DNA of 64,000 bases, taken from positions 1,488,001-1,552,000 of the forward strand of contig NZ_CP158687.1 in NCBI RefSeq assembly GCF_040580765.1, given 5' to 3'. Below the pieces are notes generated by a model that was given only the letters and a program-made list of their open reading frames with translations, was not told where the DNA came from and searched no databases. This stretch comes from Lentibacter algarum (GTDB lineage Bacteria > Pseudomonadota > Alphaproteobacteria > Rhodobacterales > Rhodobacteraceae). The position numbers and the translations under genes were made by a program. Every line of letters starts with the position of its first letter. The first letter of the stretch is position 1. Positions 42,672 through 52,846 of this stretch are shown in pieces.

Positions 42672-45422
42672 GTGAGCGACACGCCCGAAACACCTGAAAA
42701 CAAAGACGAAAACACGCCAGCGCGTTACGTCTATGATGGCCCGAAAATCTCGATCGTCGATGAGATGAAGAGCTCCTACCTCGATTACGCCATGAGCGTC
42801 ATCGTGAGCCGAGCGATTCCCGACCTGCGAGACGGCCTAAAACCTGTGCACCGCCGCATTCTCTACGCCATGCACGAGACCAACAACTCGCATGACAAAC
42901 CCTACCGCAAATCAGCTCGCCCTGTTGGCGATGTGATGGGTAAATATCACCCGCACGGCGACAGCGCGATCTATGATGCCCTCGTGCGCATGGCGCAGGA
43001 TTTCTCTATGTCCCTGCCGCTTCTTGACGGTCAGGGAAACTTCGGCTCAATGGATGGCGATAACGCCGCGGCTATGCGCTACACCGAAGTTCGCATGGAC
43101 AAGCCTGCCGCCTTCATTCTCGCGGACATCGACAAAGATACCGTTGATTTTCAAGACAATTATGACGGAAAAGACCGTGAACCGACGGTTCTTCCAGCGC
43201 GTTTTCCGAACATGTTGGTCAATGGTGCGGGCGGTATTGCCGTCGGCATGGCCACAAATATTCCGCCCCACAACCTCGGCGAAGTCGTTTATGCCTGCCT
43301 TGCCTTGATTGAGGAGCCAGACCTCTCCAGCGAGCAATTGATAGACTATGTGCCTGGCCCCGACTTCCCCACCGGCGGGATTATGTTGGGCCGCACAGGT
43401 GCGCGCAAAGCCTACCTCGAAGGCCGTGGCAGCGTCGTCATTCGTGCCAAAACACGCGTTGAGGAGATCCGCAAAGACCGCTTTGCCATCGTCATCGATG
43501 AGATCCCCTATCAGGTTAACAAAGCGACGATGATCGAACGCATCGCAGAGGCTGCGCGCGACAAGAAAATCGAAGGCATTTCCCACGTCCAAGACGAATC
43601 CGACCGCAACGGCGTCCGCGTCGTCGTCGAGCTGAAACGCGATGCCACTGCTGAGGTTGTACTCAACCAGCTGTTCCGATTCACGCCGATGCAAACCTAC
43701 TTCGGCTGTAACATGCTGGCGCTCAATGGCGGCCGGCCAGAGCAACTCACGCTTCGTAATTTCTTGACGTATTTCATAGACTTCCGAGAAGATGTTGTTG
43801 CACGCCGCACTGCATATGAGCTGCGGAAGGCACGTGAGCGGAGCCATATTCTATGTGGTTTGGCTGTCGCCGTTTCCAACGTCGACGAGGTCGTAGCAAC
43901 AATTCGTTCCTCAGCTGATGCCGCTGAAGCGCGCTTCAAACTTATGGAGCGCCGCTGGCCTGCGGGCGATATTGTCGGTTATTTGAAGCTCATCGATGAC
44001 CCGCTTCACCCTGTGAATGATGATGGGACATATAACCTCTCAGAAATTCAGGCACGCGCCATCCTAGAGCTTCGCTTGCAGCGCCTCACACAAATCGGCG
44101 TTAAAGAAGTCACCGATGAACTTGAGGAACTTGCAGGTAAAATTAAGGAATACCTTGAAATTCTCGGATCACGTGAGCGCATCATGGGGATAATTTCTGA
44201 CGAACTCAAAGAAGTGCGTGAACTTTTTGCAGTCCCTCGCCGTACCGAAATCGTCGACTGGTCGGGCGACATGGATGATGAAGACCTCATCGAGCGCGAA
44301 GATATGGTCGTCACCGTGACATCAGGCGGCTACATCAAGCGTACGCCTCTGGCAGACTTCCGTGCTCAAAAGCGCGGTGGAAAAGGTCTGTCAGGCATGC
44401 AAACCAAAGAAGAGGACGTTGTCACAAACCTCTTCGTTGCCAATACCCATACGCAGCTTTTGTTCTTCACAACGGAAGGTATGGTCTACAAGCTTAAGAC
44501 ATGGCGCCTGCCGCAAGGCTCACGCACATCCAAAGGCAAGGCAATCGTTAACATCCTGCCTATTCCCCCTGGGGTCTCCGTCGCTGCGATCCTTCCGATC
44601 GATCGTGATGAGAAAGACTGGGCAGAGCTTCAAATCATGTTCGCGACATCTGCAGGTGACGTTCGTCAGAACCGTCTCTCAGACTTCACAAACGTTATGC
44701 GCAACGGCAAGATCGCCATGAAACTTCCAGAGGATGGATCGGTTCATATGGTCAATGCGCGGATCTGTTCCGATCAAGATGACGTCATGCTTGTGACAAA
44801 TGGGGGTCGTGCGATCCGTTTCCCGACAACTGATGTGCGCGTCTTTAACTCCCGCGCCTCTACGGGTGTGCGTGGTGTACGCCTTCAACCTGACCAACGC
44901 GTTGTTTCCATGTCAATTATTCGCCATTTTGAAGCAAGCTCAGACGAACGAGCAGCGTACCTAAAGATGCGGCGCGCCATGGCAGGTCTTGCTGATGATG
45001 CCGAAGGTATCGACGACGAGGGAGATGCAAACGCGAGCATCTCGCAAGAGCGCTATGCCGAAATGTCAGCACAGGAAAACCTCATTCTCACGCTTACAAC
45101 AGGTGGCGCAGGCAAACTCAGCTCAAGCCATGACTATCCCGTTCGTGGACGTGGTGGTATGGGTGTTACTGCGATGGACAAGGCCATGCGCGGTGGTGAT
45201 ATCGTCGCTTGTTTCCCTGTGGAAATGGAGGATCAGATCATGCTGGCAACCTCAAAAGGACAATCAATTCGCGTACCTGTCGAAGGCATCTCCTTCCGCT
45301 CGCGCAGTGCAGGTGGTGTAAAAGTATTTAACACAGGCAAAGGCGAAGAAGTTGTCTCTGTCGCATGGATCGCAGATCCGAGCGAAGACGAGGATACGCC
45401 CGAAGACTCTGTTGAGGAATAA
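42672..45422 (+). CDS. gyrA: DNA gyrase subunit A
   Basis: Breaks and rejoins DNA in the gyrase supercoiling reaction. With the GTG start at 42672 ([13 protein letters not shown]) the product is 916 residues; the catalytic Tyr137 is in AAMRYTE. The quinolone-determining stretch [13 protein letters not shown] keeps the susceptible-type Ser98 and Asp102. C-terminal beta-pinwheel repeats start near 560, interrupted by an acidic insert (about 800-830, [14 protein letters not shown]) typical of alphaproteobacteria. An upstream ATG would add 31 residues with no family match. Confidence 0.95.
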   Translation: MSDTPETPENKDENTPARYVYDGPKISIVDEMKSSYLDYAMSVIVSRAIPDLRDGLKPVHRRILYAMHETNNSHDKPYRKSARPVGDVMGKYHPHGDSAIYDALVRMAQDFSMSLPLLDGQGNFGSMDGDNAAAMRYTEVRMDKPAAFILADIDKDTVDFQDNYDGKDREPTVLPARFPNMLVNGAGGIAVGMATNIPPHNLGEVVYACLALIEEPDLSSEQLIDYVPGPDFPTGGIMLGRTGARKAYLEGRGSVVIRAKTRVEEIRKDRFAIVIDEIPYQVNKATMIERIAEAARDKKIEGISHVQDESDRNGVRVVVELKRDATAEVVLNQLFRFTPMQTYFGCNMLALNGGRPEQLTLRNFLTYFIDFREDVVARRTAYELRKARERSHILCGLAVAVSNVDEVVATIRSSADAAEARFKLMERRWPAGDIVGYLKLIDDPLHPVNDDGTYNLSEIQARAILELRLQRLTQIGVKEVTDELEELAGKIKEYLEILGSRERIMGIISDELKEVRELFAVPRRTEIVDWSGDMDDEDLIEREDMVVTVTSGGYIKRTPLADFRAQKRGGKGLSGMQTKEEDVVTNLFVANTHTQLLFFTTEGMVYKLKTWRLPQGSRTSKGKAIVNILPIPPGVSVAAILPIDRDEKDWAELQIMFATSAGDVRQNRLSDFTNVMRNGKIAMKLPEDGSVHMVNARICSDQDDVMLVTNGGRAIRFPTTDVRVFNSRASTGVRGVRLQPDQRVVSMSIIRHFEASSDERAAYLKMRRAMAGLADDAEGIDDEGDANASISQERYAEMSAQENLILTLTTGGAGKLSSSHDYPVRGRGGMGVTAMDKAMRGGDIVACFPVEMEDQIMLATSKGQSIRVPVEGISFRSRSAGGVKVFNTGKGEEVVSVAWIADPSEDEDTPEDSVEE

Positions 45423-45573
45423 TTTGAAGGCCGTTCAAAATTGCACAGATACTGTGCGAAATTTCACATTGTGACATGGCGGCGAGAGTATTAGGCCAGT
45501 AACAAGTTTGTGATACTTGTGGATTGGCCACTGGGGGCTGAGTGGGCGTGCGTTTTAAATGCACGCCTTTTTT
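45423..45573 (+). ncRNA. Structured gyrA 3' region or small RNA ending at a terminator
   Basis: After the gyrA stop lie the palindrome GCACAG-ATA-CTGTGC (45443-45457), TCACA-T-TGTGA (45464-45474), a long hairpin GGCCA / TGGCC with the inner stem ACAAGT / ACTTGT (about 45495-45532), CCACT / AGTGG (about 45528-45545), and the terminator. This is more structure than a plain trailer needs. No independent promoter was identified with confidence. Confidence 0.35.
45545..45573 (+). terminator. Terminator of gyrA
   Basis: Perfect stem GGCGTGC / GCACGCC with a nine-base loop followed by six T (45568-45573). Confidence 0.88.
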
Positions 45574-45690
45574 ATTGTTCCAAATCAAGCAAACGTGCAA
45601 ATACGCACAGTATCTCCGCGCTCGCACCCGTATTCACAACACGCACAGTCAACTAACCCTCGTTCCACCCAATTTTAGGAACGAAATAAA

Positions 45691-46074
45691 ATGACACAAC
45701 AAATCAACACAGCACTTCTAGTCGCGCGCATCCTGATGTCACTTCTGTTTATCATGGCCGGCATCGGTAAACTCGGCAATGTCGAGGGCTTTGCAGGCTT
45801 TATGGCGTCTGGCGGAATTCCAGCGTTTCTTGCCTGGCCAGTGATCCTGTTTGAAATCCTAGCCGGTTTTGCGATCCTTGCAGGCTTTATGACCCGCCCC
45901 ACTGCTCTCGCACTTGCGGCATTCTGCTTCGCCTCTGGTCTGCTTTATCACTTTGACCCATCAGACCAAAACCAGATGAACAATCTCTTGAAGAACCTTG
46001 CACTCGCAGGCGGATATATAGCTCTCGCTATCGCTGGCGCGGGTAAATTCTCTGTAGATGGCCGCAAGGGCTGA
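45691..46074 (+). CDS. DoxX-family membrane protein
   Basis: A 127-residue, four-segment membrane protein of the DoxX/SURF4 type: LLVARILMSLLFIMAGIGKL at 9-28, with FMASGGIPAF and MTRPTALALAAF further on. Members take part in membrane redox or quinone-linked functions; the role here is unknown. An AGGAACGAAATAAA sequence precedes the ATG. Confidence 0.88.
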   Translation: MTQQINTALLVARILMSLLFIMAGIGKLGNVEGFAGFMASGGIPAFLAWPVILFEILAGFAILAGFMTRPTALALAAFCFASGLLYHFDPSDQNQMNNLLKNLALAGGYIALAIAGAGKFSVDGRKG

Positions 46075-46076
46075 AC

Positions 46077-46114
46077 AAAAAGAGAGCGCTGCAGGGCTTG
46101 ACCAGCGGCGCTCT
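46077..46114 (-). terminator. Terminator of the ctaA-carboxypeptidase genes
   Basis: On the minus strand AGAGCGC (46114-46108) pairs with GCGCTCT (46089-46083), followed by CTTTTTG. It lies directly after the carboxypeptidase stop. Confidence 0.65.
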
Positions 46115-46117
46115 TAC

Positions 46118-47578
46118 CTAGCCGAACTTTTTTTCAAGATAGCTTAGCAGCGGCCCTTCGCTCGGGACCAGTCCCGACGCTCTCTCAATAAGCTCAGTTG
46201 GACGATAAAGCCCGCCATGAACCTGGACTGCATCTTTGAGCCATCCTGTCGCGCCAGCAACATTTCCTACCGCGAGCTCACTGTCCAGATTGGGCCGTGC
46301 AACGCGCAAGGCTTCATATAGACAGCCAGCGTAAACATTGCCCAACGCATAAGTCGGAAAATACCCCCAAAGCCCACAAGACCAATGCACATCTTGCAAA
46401 AGCCCATTGGATGGCTTGTCGACACCGTAGCCAAAATCGGCTTCAAAACGGCTGTTCCAAGCCTCCTCAAGGTCGCGTGCTTCAAGCTTGCCAGCAATGA
46501 CATCTCGCTCCAGATCAAAGCGGAGCATGATGTGCAAATTATACTGAACCTCATCAGATTCTGTCCGGATGTAACCTTTGTTCAGACGGTTGACGGTTCG
46601 AAAAAAGACATCCTCATTCGCCACTCCAAAGTCGCCAAAGGCGTCCTTCATCTGTCCAAAAAGCCAGCCCGTAAAGGCCCGAGAGCGTCCCAATTGGTTT
46701 TCATAAATACGGCTCTGGCTTTCGTGAACCCCCAGAGAAACACCCCCGCCCAGCGGCGTGAGCAAGTGCTCTGATGCTATGTTTTGTTCATAGGTCGCGT
46801 GGCCCGTCTCATGAATGGTAGAATAGATACTGTTAAACGGATCGGTCAGTGCCGTGCGTGTGGTGATACGCACATCATCGCCTGATCCTGAAGAAAAGGG
46901 ATGCACAGCCTTATCTAGCCGACCCTTTTGCATGTCATAGCCAAAGGTCTTCGCCAAAGACCGTGCAAGCCGCATCTGCTTTTGCTCGTCAAACTCAAAC
47001 TTGAGTTCTGGTGGTTGCTCCGCACCCATCACTTTATCGCGCAGCGCGACAAGCCTCGGACGCATCGCTGCAAACGTCGCAGCCACATCCTCGCCGCTGG
47101 TGTCTGGCTCATAGTCATCCAAAAGTGCGTCATAGGCGTCACCGCCCTGAGCGAGAGCACTGGCCTCATCACGCTTGAGCGCAATCATCTCTTCTAAAGC
47201 GGGTAAAAACGCCGCCACGTCTTCCTTTTCACGCGCGTCAGCCCAGATACGCTGTGCACTTGAGCTGAGCTTCGCAATGGCTTCGGCAAGCTTAGCTGGA
47301 ACACGCTGGCTGCGCTCAAAGCTACGGCTAATATGACGAACATTGGCTGCAGATACGGGATCAAGTGTGCTCGCATCGATCTTAGCAAGCCACTCCCCTA
47401 TCTGTGGGTGGGTCTTTCGAGCATGGAGCACCGATTCCATCGCAGCGAACTCTTCAGCACGCTGGCCTGCGGCCCCTTCTGGCATCATTGTCTCCTGATC
47501 CCAGCCCAAACGGCCAGCAATTTGCCCCAACGCTTCGGTTTGACGCTGAAACGCCATCAACTCATCATACGCCGACAT
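46118..47578 (-). CDS. M32-family carboxypeptidase (Taq type)
   Basis: A 486-residue zinc metallocarboxypeptidase. The zinc motif HETGH (HExxH) is at 256-260, with IRTESDEVQYNLHIMLRF further on supplying the third ligand; both are M32 family marks. Cytoplasmic, no signal peptide. ctaA is upstream, four bases away, and probably shares the transcript. Confidence 0.94.
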   Translation of the reverse strand: MSAYDELMAFQRQTEALGQIAGRLGWDQETMMPEGAAGQRAEEFAAMESVLHARKTHPQIGEWLAKIDASTLDPVSAANVRHISRSFERSQRVPAKLAEAIAKLSSSAQRIWADAREKEDVAAFLPALEEMIALKRDEASALAQGGDAYDALLDDYEPDTSGEDVAATFAAMRPRLVALRDKVMGAEQPPELKFEFDEQKQMRLARSLAKTFGYDMQKGRLDKAVHPFSSGSGDDVRITTRTALTDPFNSIYSTIHETGHATYEQNIASEHLLTPLGGGVSLGVHESQSRIYENQLGRSRAFTGWLFGQMKDAFGDFGVANEDVFFRTVNRLNKGYIRTESDEVQYNLHIMLRFDLERDVIAGKLEARDLEEAWNSRFEADFGYGVDKPSNGLLQDVHWSCGLWGYFPTYALGNVYAGCLYEALRVARPNLDSELAVGNVAGATGWLKDAVQVHGGLYRPTELIERASGLVPSEGPLLSYLEKKFG

Positions 47579-47582
47579 GCTC

Positions 47583-48728
47583 TTACCCTTCTCTGATAGA
47601 GGATGCGCGTGGGTACTGCGCCATAAAGCGCGCGCGAATGATCAAAACCCAGAGCAATGCTGCCGTCGCTTGGTGCGCAATCGCGATATGCCAAGGGGCA
47701 GCTGTGACAACCGTATAAATCCCAAGAGCAATTTGGAAGAACAGCACATAAACAGCGAGCGAGAACGCAGATTTTGTTGTGCGGTTGGCTGATTTGCGAG
47801 CCTTGAAAAAGATCATAATCGTGAAACCAAGAAGTACATAGCCAGCCATACGGTGTATAAATTGTACGAGCCCTGGGTTTTCGAAAAAGTTACGCCAGAT
47901 CGGCTCGATCATCAGAGGGTTGGGTGGCACAAACTGCCCCCCCATCAGGGGCCAATCTGTGTAAGAACGGCCCGCATCAATACCTGCAACCAATGCGCCT
48001 AACAGTATCTGCAAAAACGCAAAATGCATCCAGCCCGTGCCCAGCGAAAAGAGTTTCGCCTCACGCAGGCGACGTGCTTGCATCAAGTCTCTCTCAGGAC
48101 GCGAGAGCAACAGCGCATACCACGTGATAAATCCAATGATCACAAACGCGAGGCCAAGATGTGTTGCGAGCCTGTAGCTTGCCACATCGGTCATTGAGCC
48201 GGTAAGGCCAGAGGATACCATCCACCAGCCGATTGCACCCTGTAGCCCTCCGAGGCCGCCCAGAAGTAATAGTCTTGGCGTCCATCCAGTCGGAATTTGG
48301 CGCCGCAAAGCAAACCAAAGAAAGCCAACCGCCCAAACGAGGCCAACAACACGACCGAGCTGACGGTGGCCCCATTCCCACCAATAGATGACCTTGAAGT
48401 CGTGCAAATCCATCCACTTGTTTTGCAATTGGAATTCTGGGATCTGCTTGTACTTTTCAAACTCTGAAAGCCAGTGCGCCTCGTTCAAAGGTGGCAGCGC
48501 GCCGGTCAGTGGGCGCCACTCCGTGATGGAAAGTCCAGAATCGGTCAACCGTGTCAGTCCCCCGACAACGATCATCGCAAAAACCAAAACACCTAAGAGA
48601 ATGATCCATGCTCGGATGGCAAGGCGTGCACCACCCTGCCCCTTGTCGATCATTCCGCCCTTCGGAGCCAGAGGCGCCGTGCCTTTTTCTCCGCTCACAT
48701 CCTCAAATATTGCGCGTTTTTCGGCCAT
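47583..48728 (-). CDS. ctaA: Heme A synthase CtaA (Cox15 type)
   Basis: Converts heme O to heme A for cytochrome aa3-type oxidases. The 381-residue protein has eight membrane segments and the heme-ligand histidines in WEWGHRQLGR, LATHLGLAF, FIHRMAGYVL and AIAHQATAAL. A short Gly/Lys-rich cytoplasmic start precedes the first segment. Upstream of the M32 gene. Confidence 0.94.
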   Translation of the reverse strand: MAEKRAIFEDVSGEKGTAPLAPKGGMIDKGQGGARLAIRAWIILLGVLVFAMIVVGGLTRLTDSGLSITEWRPLTGALPPLNEAHWLSEFEKYKQIPEFQLQNKWMDLHDFKVIYWWEWGHRQLGRVVGLVWAVGFLWFALRRQIPTGWTPRLLLLGGLGGLQGAIGWWMVSSGLTGSMTDVASYRLATHLGLAFVIIGFITWYALLLSRPERDLMQARRLREAKLFSLGTGWMHFAFLQILLGALVAGIDAGRSYTDWPLMGGQFVPPNPLMIEPIWRNFFENPGLVQFIHRMAGYVLLGFTIMIFFKARKSANRTTKSAFSLAVYVLFFQIALGIYTVVTAAPWHIAIAHQATAALLWVLIIRARFMAQYPRASSIREG

Positions 48729-48793
48729 GTCGTTCCTCGTTTCCTGTCGCTTGGGCTCAAACTAGGGTGCGCCTTGGTGGGCTGCAAGCGCCC

Positions 48794-49537
48794 TTAGTTG
48801 TCTTTGCCCCTGATAAGTTGACGCAGTGCGCCATGCAGCATTTGCACATCTGCCCGTGTCAAAGGCATACGGCTCCAGAGGTTACGCAGATTTGTTTTCA
48901 TATTCGCTGCCTTTTCAGGCGGGAAGAAAAAGCCGCGTTCATCCAGCCGCTCTTCCAAATGAGTAGCCCATGCCTCAATGTCTCCTCCTGTCGCAGGGTC
49001 CCCTCCGCGGGCTATTTCCATGCGCTCATGGCTGATCTCTCCTTGAGCGCGACGCCACTCATAGGCAGTGAGCAGCACACATTGCGCTAGGTTTAGCGAA
49101 GGAAAATCAGGATTGACCGGCACAGTGATCAAAGCATTCGCTCGCGCGACATCCTCGTTTTCTAGCCCTGCCCGCTCTGGCCCAAAGAGCACAGCGACTT
49201 TCTCCCCAGCGGCCAGCTTCTCTGCGGCGAGCGCCATCGCTCTCTCAGGGCTCATCACAGGCTTTGTGAGCCCCCGAATGCGTGCTGTTGTGGCAAAGAC
49301 ATAGGTGGTGTCTTCGAGCGCCTCGGCCAGAGTATCACTCACCTGCGCCTCGTCGAGCAAACGGCCCGCTCCAGACGCCATAACAACTGCTTTTTCATTC
49401 GGCCAGCCATCGCGCGGTCCAACAACACGCATACGATCCAATCCGAAGTTCCACATCGCACGAGCAGCTGCGCCGATGTTTTCGCCCATCTGGGGACGTA
49501 CAAGAACAAACAGAGGCTGCTTACCTTCGCTGGGCAT
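48794..49537 (-). CDS. SPOUT RNA methyltransferase (TrmJ/TrmH-type)
   Basis: A 247-residue SPOUT-fold 2'-O-methyltransferase. Motif PLFVLVRPQMGENIGAAARAMWNFG near the start and the knot motifs VAVLFGPERAGLENED and NPDFPSLNLAQCVLL are typical of TrmJ, which methylates tRNA position 32. The ATG at 49537 (MPSEGKQP) was chosen by family start; a longer upstream frame lacks support. Divergent from the ThiE-like gene. Confidence 0.88.
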   Translation of the reverse strand: MPSEGKQPLFVLVRPQMGENIGAAARAMWNFGLDRMRVVGPRDGWPNEKAVVMASGAGRLLDEAQVSDTLAEALEDTTYVFATTARIRGLTKPVMSPERAMALAAEKLAAGEKVAVLFGPERAGLENEDVARANALITVPVNPDFPSLNLAQCVLLTAYEWRRAQGEISHERMEIARGGDPATGGDIEAWATHLEERLDERGFFFPPEKAANMKTNLRNLWSRMPLTRADVQMLHGALRQLIRGKDN

Positions 49538-49679
49538 AAAGAGAGTTCCTTTCGCGGTTTGCGCCGTTCTAGAAGAAAGCGTGCCCCGCGCCAAGCCAAC
49601 AAACCCTGACACCCGCAAAGCCCCTTGGCCACACGAAAAAATCGCGCTAGAAGAGCGAACGCCAAATCAGGAGGCCAAT

Positions 49680-50300
49680 ATGGCACAAGACGAAACGCCA
49701 CAGATCTATTTGATCACACCTCCTGATTTTGAGTTGAGCCGTTTTCCAACACAGCTTGCCTCGGTGCTCGACACCCATGAGATCGCTTGCGTCCGCCTTG
49801 CGCTCGCAAGCCATGATGAAGACACGCTCTGCCGCGCAGCTGATGCGTTGCGCGAAGTTACGATGGCGCGCGATGTCGCCTTGGTGATTGAGCGCCATAT
49901 CCTGCTTGTTGAACGTCTTGGCCTTGATGGTGTGCATCTTACTGATGGGAGCCGTTCTGTTGCGAAAGCACGCAAAGCTTTGGGGCAAGATGCAATTGTC
50001 GGCAGCTTCTGCTCTGGATCGCGCCATGATGGCATGGCCGCAGGCGAAGCAGGCGCAGATTACATCAGCTTTGGACCGATTGGCGACACCTCTTTGGATG
50101 ATGGCACGCAGGCGGAATTTGATCTCTTTGACTGGTGGTCACAAGTGATCGAAGTGCCTGTCGTGGCTGAGGGTGGTCTTGATGCTGAGTTGATCGCTAA
50201 GTTTGCGCCTGTGACAGACTTCTTCGGCTTGGGGAATGAACTCTGGTCAACAGATGATCCTGTTGCGACTCTGGCGCGTCTTCACGCAGTCATGAGCTAG
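49680..50300 (+). CDS. Thiamine phosphate synthase-like protein (ThiE/TenI type)
   Basis: A 206-residue TIM-barrel protein with the ThiE-like DGVHLTDG motif near 82, SFCSGSRHDGMAAGEAGADYISFGPI near 104-130 and VPVVAEGGL near 160. True ThiE couples HMP-PP with thiazole phosphate; several residues that bind pyrophosphate are not obvious, so it may be a TenI-like relative. Strong CAGGAGG before the ATG. No other thiamine gene in view. Confidence 0.75.
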   Translation: MAQDETPQIYLITPPDFELSRFPTQLASVLDTHEIACVRLALASHDEDTLCRAADALREVTMARDVALVIERHILLVERLGLDGVHLTDGSRSVAKARKALGQDAIVGSFCSGSRHDGMAAGEAGADYISFGPIGDTSLDDGTQAEFDLFDWWSQVIEVPVVAEGGLDAELIAKFAPVTDFFGLGNELWSTDDPVATLARLHAVMS

Positions 50301-50314
50301 CTCTCATGCGTGGC

Positions 50315-51166
50315 CTAGCGCCGCGCATCATAAACCTCTGCCACCTCAGCAAATTCTATCGGCATACCTTTGCGGACAGCTGCTTCGGCCGCTTTTGCGA
50401 GTGCCTTGCGGTCATCAAAATCAGCAACGCGCAAAGGCGTGTGGTATTTTACCGTCACGCGCCCTCCACGACCAGCGGAGAGCGTTTTCAAAAGATGCGA
50501 GCCAAAGTCCATATCTCCCCACCAGCCATAAAACCTTGCCGTCTCGCCAAAGGGGGCCTCATAAACAACTGTCACGGGCTGAACAAACAAACGATCGCGT
50601 AAAGGCTTCGCAAAAAAAGCCTGAAACAAAGTCGGCTTAAAAGGCAAAATGCGAAGGCCGTCTGTCGATGTCCCTTCTGGGAAGAACAAAAGCTTATGTC
50701 CCGCCAACAACCGCGCTTCAAATATTTCCTGCTGAAGCTTGGCCTCGCGTGGATCGCGTTTGATAAAAACGGTTCCCGTCGCCCGCGCCAGCCAACCAAT
50801 TCCTGGCCAACGCGCCACTTCAGACTTTGACACAAAGTAAACGCGCTTGCGGGCATTCAGAGTAAATATATCAAGCCAGCTGCTGTGGTTCGCCACAACT
50901 GCTCCCGCGTCTTTCATTTGCGATCCTTCTGCACGGTGCTCCACACCAAGAATTACAAATGCGCCACGGCACACAACCTGCGTTATATATGGCGTCCAAG
51001 GCCTGTTTAGTCCAAACAAGGGCCGTTCAAAAAGCCGCAGAGCAAGCAATAGCACAAGCCCGCCAAACACTAATAGTGCAAGAAGAACAGCCCGCACACC
51101 AACGCGTAGCCAGCCCAAAGGGCTAATCGACTTTTCCTCGGCGGGACTATCTGACTCCCAAGTCAT
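50315..51166 (-). CDS. olsA: Lyso-ornithine lipid O-acyltransferase / PlsC-type acyltransferase
   Basis: A 283-residue acyltransferase with an N-terminal membrane segment (about 22-45) and the catalytic NHSSWLD (His94, Asp99) and FPEGTS motifs of the PlsC family. It overlaps olsB by four bases, so it probably adds the second fatty acid to lyso-ornithine lipid. Confidence 0.85.
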   Translation of the reverse strand: MTWESDSPAEEKSISPLGWLRVGVRAVLLALLVFGGLVLLLALRLFERPLFGLNRPWTPYITQVVCRGAFVILGVEHRAEGSQMKDAGAVVANHSSWLDIFTLNARKRVYFVSKSEVARWPGIGWLARATGTVFIKRDPREAKLQQEIFEARLLAGHKLLFFPEGTSTDGLRILPFKPTLFQAFFAKPLRDRLFVQPVTVVYEAPFGETARFYGWWGDMDFGSHLLKTLSAGRGGRVTVKYHTPLRVADFDDRKALAKAAEAAVRKGMPIEFAEVAEVYDARR

Positions 51167-51930
51167 TGGCGGCCCTTATAAATTGAGCGGCTCCGTGCGG
51201 GCATAGCTTCAGTATCCAAAATCAGGCAGACGTCTGTTGTGTTGAAGTCTCGATCAATAAACGCCCCCTCGCCTACCACGCCCCCAAGGCGCAAATAGGC
51301 TTTAATCAAAGCGGGCACTTCGAGCATTGCGGTTCGACGATCAATCTCTGTTTCGGGTATCAAGTTCATTGCCTGAAAAGATGTTTCCAGAGCCCTGACA
51401 CGCAGCGCATCTGCCGCAAGATGACGGTGATGCAAAAGAGACAGCGGTGCACTGAGTTTGCCGATGTCGGTGCCGTGAAAACTCGCCACTCCAAACATAA
51501 GCTCGATCTGATGATCTTGAGCAAACTCTGCAAGCGCATTCCACAAATGAAACATCGCAGCACCGCCACGGTACTCGGGATCAAGACAAGAGCGGCCCAG
51601 CTCAAGCAACTTGCGCCCAGAGTCCTTGAGCTTTCTGAGGTCATATTCACTTTCAGAGTAAAACTGCCCTGCCCGAGCAGCGCCATCTTGGTCCATAAAG
51701 CGATACACCCCAACGACATGATCAGGCGCTTTGGCTTGGCGAGCTTCATCTATCAAAATCAAATGGTGACTGACAGTATCAAACCTGTCTCGTTCAAAGC
51801 GCATGTGGTGATCCACAAGAGCCCCATCACTGCCCAGCTCTTCTACAAAAACACGATATCTCAGGCGCTGCGCACCCAATAGGTCGGCCTCACTTTGGGC
51901 AAGTCTGATTGTAAATCGCGGCTCGCTCAT
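51163..51930 (-). CDS. olsB: Ornithine-acyl-ACP N-acyltransferase OlsB-like
   Basis: A 255-residue protein of the GNAT-like acyltransferase class that makes lyso-ornithine lipid from ornithine and a 3-hydroxyacyl-ACP. Features of the class are AQRLRYRVFVEELG near 20, LLELGRSCLDPEYRG and FGVASFHGTD. It lies upstream of and overlaps olsA by four bases. A perfect 18-bp palindrome lies 80 bases upstream of the start. Confidence 0.88.
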   Translation of the reverse strand: MSEPRFTIRLAQSEADLLGAQRLRYRVFVEELGSDGALVDHHMRFERDRFDTVSHHLILIDEARQAKAPDHVVGVYRFMDQDGAARAGQFYSESEYDLRKLKDSGRKLLELGRSCLDPEYRGGAAMFHLWNALAEFAQDHQIELMFGVASFHGTDIGKLSAPLSLLHHRHLAADALRVRALETSFQAMNLIPETEIDRRTAMLEVPALIKAYLRLGGVVGEGAFIDRDFNTTDVCLILDTEAMPARSRSIYKGRQ

Positions 51931-52008
51931 GGCCCCTCATTCGCGCTAGCGGGTCTTGTGCTCTTCTAGGGGCGTGCCCGCTTGGGTGCAAGAAGAGTCA
52001 TTTTTACG

Positions 52009-52026
52009 CGAAAGGTTAACCTTTCG
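52009..52026. promoter_or_regulatory. Perfect 18-bp palindrome upstream of olsB
   Basis: CGAAAGGTT-AACCTTTCG (52009-52026), no loop, no adjacent T run, so an operator rather than a terminator. It lies about 80 bases upstream of olsB and eight bases after the DUF3553 stop. Confidence 0.55.
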
Positions 52027-52033
52027 GTAATCT

Positions 52034-52219
52034 CTATTCGTCATCTAAGACCCACACCAGTTCGACACGTGTTCCGTCAATCACAACCTTGCCCGCTTCG
52101 GGAAAGTTAACGGTGGCTCTGCCACCAATGTTGGATTGCACCTGCCCAATGCCCCAATCGGGCATTAGCGGGTGGCGCACTCGCATACCAGGTGCCAGGA
52201 TAGCGTTTAAGTCGATCAT
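52034..52219 (-). CDS. DUF3553 small protein
   Basis: A 61-residue protein of the DUF3553 family, with the core VRHPLMPDWGIGQVQSNIGG and VIDGTRVELVWV. Its layout resembles a single KOW/SH3-like beta barrel; function is unknown. It is divergent from chpT. Confidence 0.8.
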   Translation of the reverse strand: MIDLNAILAPGMRVRHPLMPDWGIGQVQSNIGGRATVNFPEAGKVVIDGTRVELVWVLDDE

Positions 52220-52246
52220 GAAGAGACGCTACAGGAAGGACACTAT

Positions 52247-52846
52247 ATGGCACAAGACCCGCTTTCACTGGCAAAACTGATCGCCTCACGCATTTGTCAC
52301 GACTTGATAAGCCCTGTGGGCGCGATTGCCAATGGCATGGAGCTTGTGGCCCTTACTGGTGCCGATATTACGCCTGAGTTCGAACTCATCTCTGACTCTG
52401 TTGCAGGCGCAAATGCTCGCATCAAATTTTATCGCATCGCACTGGGCATGTCATCTGCTGACCAAAAACTAGGTCGTTCCGAAATCGGTGCCATTCTGCG
52501 CGCATTTTATAACGGCACACGCCTCACCTGCGCTTGGGAAGTTCAAGACGACTGCCGCCGCACAGAGGTTCAGGCTGCTTTTCTCGCACTCCTTTGTGTA
52601 GCAAGCGCACTGCCAACGGGAGGACAACTCACCGTTGAGCATGATAGTGGCACTTGGAATATCTTCGCTCAGGCCAACTTGGTACGCGCAGATGAAGCGC
52701 TATGGGCTTCTCTCACAAGCGGTATTACCCCTGAAGCCTTAGAGCCAGCAGATGTCCAATTTGCCATGCTTCCAGAATGCGCCAGCACACTAGAGCGCCG
52801 TGTCCGTTTTGAAATTGCCGACAACAGTCTACTGATTAGCTTCTAA
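52247..52846 (+). CDS. chpT: Histidine phosphotransferase ChpT-like
   Basis: A 199-residue protein with a histidine-kinase-like dimerisation helix holding [17 protein letters not shown] (phospho-accepting His18) and a degenerate ATPase-like domain. In alphaproteobacteria ChpT relays phosphate from CckA to CtrA and CpdR, controlling the cell cycle and, in roseobacters, motility and quorum traits. Its stop overlaps proA (CTAA). Confidence 0.88.
   Translation: MAQDPLSLAKLIASRICHDLISPVGAIANGMELVALTGADITPEFELISDSVAGANARIKFYRIALGMSSADQKLGRSEIGAILRAFYNGTRLTCAWEVQDDCRRTEVQAAFLALLCVASALPTGGQLTVEHDSGTWNIFAQANLVRADEALWASLTSGITPEALEPADVQFAMLPECASTLERRVRFEIADNSLLISF

Noticed and set aside
52009..52026. 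The olsB-side palindrome as a terminator for the DUF3553 gene.
   Set aside because: The hairpin has no loop and is not followed by a T run on the minus strand.
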